Assembly: GCA_964471945.1 (NCBI GenBank)
Contig: CAYYIJ010000088.1
Span: 1-8,800, forward strand
Length of the DNA: 8,800 nucleotides
Origin: JASEHD01 sp964471945
GTDB taxonomy: Bacteria; Bacteroidota; Ignavibacteria; UBA10030; SZUA-254
Reading direction: 5' to 3'
Shown piece by piece: positions 6,707 to 8,800 of this stretch (position 1 is its first letter; each line of letters opens with the position of its first letter). The notes under the pieces are model-generated. The model worked only from the letters and a program-made list of their open reading frames with translations. It was not told the origin of the DNA and did no database searches. A program made the translations under genes and the position numbers.

Positions 6707-7315
6707 ATGTTTTCATTAGAAAAAATCATAAAACTTCCAGCACCAAGAAAGAAAAGTAATACCTCTATTGAAGAAACATTGACGTGGCGGCGTTCAGTAA
6801 GAACTTATTCGGATGCACCATTAACACTTGCTGATATCTCTCAGCTTCTTTGGTCAGCTCAAGGGATAACAAACAGTGAAGGATATAGAACGGCCCCATC
6901 GGCTGGTGCGTTGTTCCCGCTGGAAGTTTATCTTGCTGCTGGTCATGTTGAAAATTTAATAAATGGAGTTTACAAATATCATCCATCACCTCATGAACTT
7001 ACACTGATGTTTGAAGGAGACAAACGAGCAGACCTCAGCCGTGCCTCACTTGACCAAGAGTGTATTCTAAAAAGCTCTGCTTCAATCGTTATTGCGGCGG
7101 TCTTTGAACGCATTACAGTCAAATACGGAAAGAGAGGTATCATGTATGTTCATATGGAAGCAGGCCATGCCGCCCAGAATATTCATCTTCAAGCCGAGGC
7201 ATTAAACATCGGATCAGTTGTAATCGGTGCATTCTACGATGAGAAGGTTAAAAATATTTTCCGTCTTCCATTAGATGAAAAACCGTTGATTATCATGCCC
7301 CTTGGTAAAAAATGA
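6707..7315 (+). CDS. stand-alone SagB/ThcOx-type nitroreductase-fold oxidoreductase
   Basis: The 202-residue product belongs to the SagB-type dehydrogenase branch of the FMN-dependent nitroreductase superfamily. Visible hallmarks are WRRSVRTYSDAPLTLADISQLLWSAQG (residues 27-53, with the flavin-phosphate-binding RRSVR at 28-32), RTAPSAGALFPLEVYL (61-76), YVHMEAGHAAQNIHLQAEAL (147-166) and GSVVIGAF (169-176). SagB proteins of streptolysin-S-like clusters oxidise azolines to azoles, but short free-standing relatives like this one are common outside such clusters and mostly have no assigned substrate. No cyclodehydratase (YcaO), precursor peptide or export gene is visible here, so azole-peptide synthesis is not supported. 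No signal peptide is evident, which suggests a cytoplasmic enzyme. The start lacks a strong ribosome binding site, but the IIKLPAP segment just after it is typical of the family N-terminus. Co-function with the neighbouring aldo/keto reductase is unproven. Confidence 0.9.
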   Translation: MFSLEKIIKLPAPRKKSNTSIEETLTWRRSVRTYSDAPLTLADISQLLWSAQGITNSEGYRTAPSAGALFPLEVYLAAGHVENLINGVYKYHPSPHELTLMFEGDKRADLSRASLDQECILKSSASIVIAAVFERITVKYGKRGIMYVHMEAGHAAQNIHLQAEALNIGSVVIGAFYDEKVKNIFRLPLDEKPLIIMPLGKK

Positions 7316-7420
7316 TCCTCCATTCTATATTTTTTATCACTAACTTAAACGCTCCACCTTCTTTAATCAATCATGAGCAATTCTTTGTGTTGTAATGTAA
7401 CTTTCTCGCCTTCTCGTTAC

Positions 7421-7426
7421 TATAAT
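7421..7426 (+). promoter_or_regulatory. candidate -10 element upstream of the sigma factor operon
   Basis: A perfect TATAAT lies 23 bases before the sigma gene start, in the 134-base spacer after the SagB-like gene. No good -35 sits 16-18 bp upstream: the closest window, TAACTT at 7398-7403, matches poorly. The spacer otherwise shows no gene, stable hairpin or recognisable autoregulatory ECF promoter. It is reported because the spacing relative to the operon is sensible. Confidence 0.25.
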
Positions 7427-7449
7427 TATTAAAGCCATTACTTGACATT

Positions 7450-7962
7450 ATGACAGATGAGAAGCTTGCGCAACAGATAACCGAAGGAAATCGAGACGCA
7501 TTCCGGGAATTATATGAACGTCATAAAAAGGGTATTTACAACTTTGCTCTGCGGTTCCTTCGAGATAAGAATTTAGCTGAAGATGCTGCTCATGATGTTT
7601 TTCTTCTTATGTACAACAACATATACCAGTTTGATGTCAGCAAAGGTAAATTTACAACTTGGTTATACTCGATTGCCCATCACGAATGTTGCAGATTTAA
7701 CAAAAGGAAAAATAAAATCTTTTTTACAAACGACGGGGAAGAAACTATGGAAAATAAATCTTATAAGGATTATAGCATTGCAATTGACCTTGAAAATGCT
7801 TTACTAAGATTACCTGAAAAATATAGAATACCAATAGTATTAACCAAACTACACGGGTTTAAATTATCTGAGTGCGCTTCAACACTTGGTATAAGCGAAA
7901 CGAATGTGAAGCAAAGAGTTTTTCGTGCTTTCAGGATGCTTAAGGAATATTATGGACTGTAA
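7450..7962 (+). CDS. ECF-like sigma-70 family RNA polymerase sigma factor
   Basis: The 170-residue protein has the two-domain layout of extracytoplasmic-function sigma factors. Region sigma2 covers about residues 16-88 (AFRELYERHKKGIYNFALRF, then the DAAHDVFLLMY and FTTWLYSIAHH segments that bind core enzyme and the -10 element). Region sigma4 covers about 114-166, with LPEKYRIPIVL followed by a helix-turn-helix (LSECASTLGISETNVKQRVFRAFRML). A short variable linker joins them. The downstream gene overlaps it by 11 bases and encodes a zinc-finger-type membrane anti-sigma factor, so the sigma is probably held at the membrane until a signal releases it. Target promoters cannot be read from the window. 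No Shine-Dalgarno sequence is obvious before the ATG, but the MTDEKLAQQITEGNRDAF opening is typical. Confidence 0.95.
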   Translation: MTDEKLAQQITEGNRDAFRELYERHKKGIYNFALRFLRDKNLAEDAAHDVFLLMYNNIYQFDVSKGKFTTWLYSIAHHECCRFNKRKNKIFFTNDGEETMENKSYKDYSIAIDLENALLRLPEKYRIPIVLTKLHGFKLSECASTLGISETNVKQRVFRAFRMLKEYYGL

Positions 7963-8425
7963 CAAGATTGAACAAATTATTGTCGATGATCTCACAAGTA
8001 CAGCACGGGAAAGTGATGTAGAGATTGTGCGGTTGCATTTATCTGAGTGTTCTAAATGCCGGGAACAATTTCTGCCGATGCTTGAACTGAATAAAACTTT
8101 TTCGAGAGTCGAACAACATGAAATTCCTATTGGCTTCGATGAGCGATTCTGGCAAAAATTATCTGCTCAAAAACCAACCGCCGAACTCTCGCCACGATCG
8201 AAATTCATTATAGAAATTCTCGGTACTAACGTTCGGTTTGCTTTCATTTCCATGCTCGGTGCTTTACTTTCTATTTTCAGTCCAATCGAATCGCACTTCA
8301 ACAATTACCACTGGAATATTATTCCAACATTATTACTGACAATCAGTCTTCTAATTTTCACTTTTATAATCAAACAATCATATAGTTGGAACACATTAAT
8401 TTTCTATAGGAGAAAAAACGTATGA
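7952..8425 (+). CDS. membrane-anchored zinc-finger-type anti-sigma factor
   Basis: I start this at ATG 7952, giving 157 residues. AAGGA at 7942-7946 lies 5 bases upstream and the ATG overlaps the sigma gene end by 11 bases. A longer start at GTG 7925 adds nine unlikely residues. The N-terminal domain has the HxxxCxxC signature of zinc-binding anti-sigma factors (His29, Cys33, Cys36), with an extra Cys3 that can complete the site. It would bind the sigma factor encoded just upstream. Two hydrophobic segments follow, about 95-111 and 123-141, making it a two-helix inner-membrane protein with a very short C-terminal tail and no large periplasmic sensor domain. The signal is therefore probably sensed in the membrane or by a partner such as the next gene product. 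Sequence similarity outside the zinc motif is too low for me to name a subfamily. Confidence 0.85.
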   Translation: MDCNKIEQIIVDDLTSTARESDVEIVRLHLSECSKCREQFLPMLELNKTFSRVEQHEIPIGFDERFWQKLSAQKPTAELSPRSKFIIEILGTNVRFAFISMLGALLSIFSPIESHFNNYHWNIIPTLLLTISLLIFTFIIKQSYSWNTLIFYRRKNV

Positions 8426-8700
8426 AAACAAATAGATGGCAAAAGAACTTTAACCGCGCCGCGGTGTATGAACTGTACGTTAAACCGATAATTGCTGCAG
8501 CAATCGTCTTTATTATTGTTGTAGTAGGAATACGCTGGTTATTTCCTGAATCGGTCAACCCCGTGTTGGCAATACTTGCAGTTGTTCTATATTATGTACA
8601 TTTTTTGGATGCGAAGATAGATATGCTGAAGCGAACGCTTGATGAACATGCACGTCTTCGCGAAACAAAGAAACTCTGGATTGAAGGTGAAATTAAATGA
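8422..8700 (+). CDS. small two-helix membrane protein of the sigma/anti-sigma operon
   Basis: The 92-residue product is not recognised. It has a short basic N-terminus, two hydrophobic helices (about 22-40 and 47-63) and a charged amphipathic tail (64-92, KIDMLKRTLDEHARLRETKK) that could form a coiled coil. Its ATG overlaps the anti-sigma stop as ATGA, and AGGAGA at 8408-8413 lies 8 bases upstream, so translation is coupled. The position makes it a candidate partner or modulator of the anti-sigma factor. That is inference from location only. The base composition and start signals look like those of its neighbours. Confidence 0.8.
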   Translation: MKTNRWQKNFNRAAVYELYVKPIIAAAIVFIIVVVGIRWLFPESVNPVLAILAVVLYYVHFLDAKIDMLKRTLDEHARLRETKKLWIEGEIK

Positions 8701-8738
8701 ATGAGACTTCTGAAAAATCCCTCCATTTGTCACCCTGA
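8697..8738 (+). other. possible start of a fourth operon gene, cut short at a repeat
   Basis: An ATG at 8697 overlaps the stop of the preceding gene as ATGA, the coupling also used by the previous gene pair. It encodes only 13 residues (MNETSEKSLHLSP) before a TGA at 8736-8738, which lies inside a palindromic repeat. It may be the head of a gene broken by repeat insertion, or simply chance. An alternative ATG at 8701 stays open to the window edge but reads straight through the repeat and is not convincing. Confidence 0.2.
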
Positions 8739-8794
8739 ACGCCCGCCTGCCAAAGTCGGCCATGATGGACGGCGGGCAGGAAGTGAAGGGTCTC
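8729..8794. repeat. palindromic REP-like repeat apparently interrupted by a second palindrome
   Basis: The outer element begins GTCACCCTGAACG and resumes as AAGTGAAGGGTCTC. Its ends pair as ACCCT (8732-8736) with AGGGT (8787-8791). Between them lies an inner element with its own perfect stem, GCCCGCC (8741-8747) with GGCGGGC (8771-8777). The inner part is strikingly GC-rich for this window. Its first 15 bases match, inverted and with one mismatch, the spacer at 6670-6684. CACCCTGAACGAAGTGAAGGG without an insert is a dispersed palindrome that I recall from Bacteroidota/Ignavibacteriota-type genomes, so a repeat-in-repeat reading is likely but not proven. Confidence 0.65.
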
Positions 8795-8800
8795 AAATTC

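Noticed and set aside
7316..7345. Pyrimidine-rich stretch resembling the right heptad array
   Set aside because: It contains TTCTATA-like words but no consistent 7-bp period and no inverted partner nearby.
8587..8796. Reverse-strand open frame at the right edge
   Set aside because: It is antisense to the small membrane protein and runs through palindromic repeats; no recognisable protein.

Overview
The window is an AT-rich bacterial segment in which every recognisable gene lies on the + strand. Signs of lineage are a sensor with a two-component-regulator beta-propeller and Y_Y_Y domain, and short palindromic dispersed repeats of the CACCCTGAACG...AAGTGAAGGG kind. Together they suggest Bacteroidota/Ignavibacteriota (the Chlorobi side) or a near relative. 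This is inference from gene style, not a phylogenetic result. Some genes have clear Shine-Dalgarno sequences (hypC, the four-helix-bundle gene, the anti-sigma gene, the last membrane protein gene) and others have none that is obvious.

Positions 1-1935 hold hydrogenase maturation genes: hypC (120-377) and hypD (853-1935), whose products build the Fe(CN)2CO group of [NiFe] hydrogenases. A 486-bp segment (361-846) separates them. It contains a gene for a 23S-rRNA-intervening-sequence-type four-helix-bundle protein (435-800) with its own strong ribosome binding site, flanked by two inverted arrays of 7-bp units (TAGANNA on the left, its reverse complement on the right). Removing the segment plus one copy of a flanking TAAAA makes hypC end in a TGA that overlaps the hypD ATG as ATGA. 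That junction is typical of a tight operon, so the segment looks like a small mobile element that landed in a hypC-hypD overlap. It is the most interesting object in the window.

Positions 1943-5593 encode a 1216-residue transmembrane sensor, 7 bases after hypD: signal peptide, periplasmic beta-propeller, Y_Y_Y domain, one membrane helix, three PAS domains, and a short Cys-rich tail (CxxC...CxxC) where a histidine kinase would be expected. Next come an aldo/keto reductase (5650-6600) and a stand-alone SagB/ThcOx-type nitroreductase-fold oxidoreductase (6707-7315), separated by a degenerate repeat.

Positions 7450-8700 form a tight three-gene operon with overlapping ends: an ECF-like sigma factor, a membrane-bound zinc-finger-type anti-sigma factor, and a small two-helix membrane protein. 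A possible fourth gene start (8697) runs at once into a palindromic repeat that appears to be interrupted by a second palindromic repeat (8729-8794). The inner repeat shares a 15-bp stretch, inverted and with one mismatch, with the spacer at 6670-6684. No tRNA, rRNA, CRISPR array or transposase gene is visible, and no gene-free stretch exceeds 300 bases.
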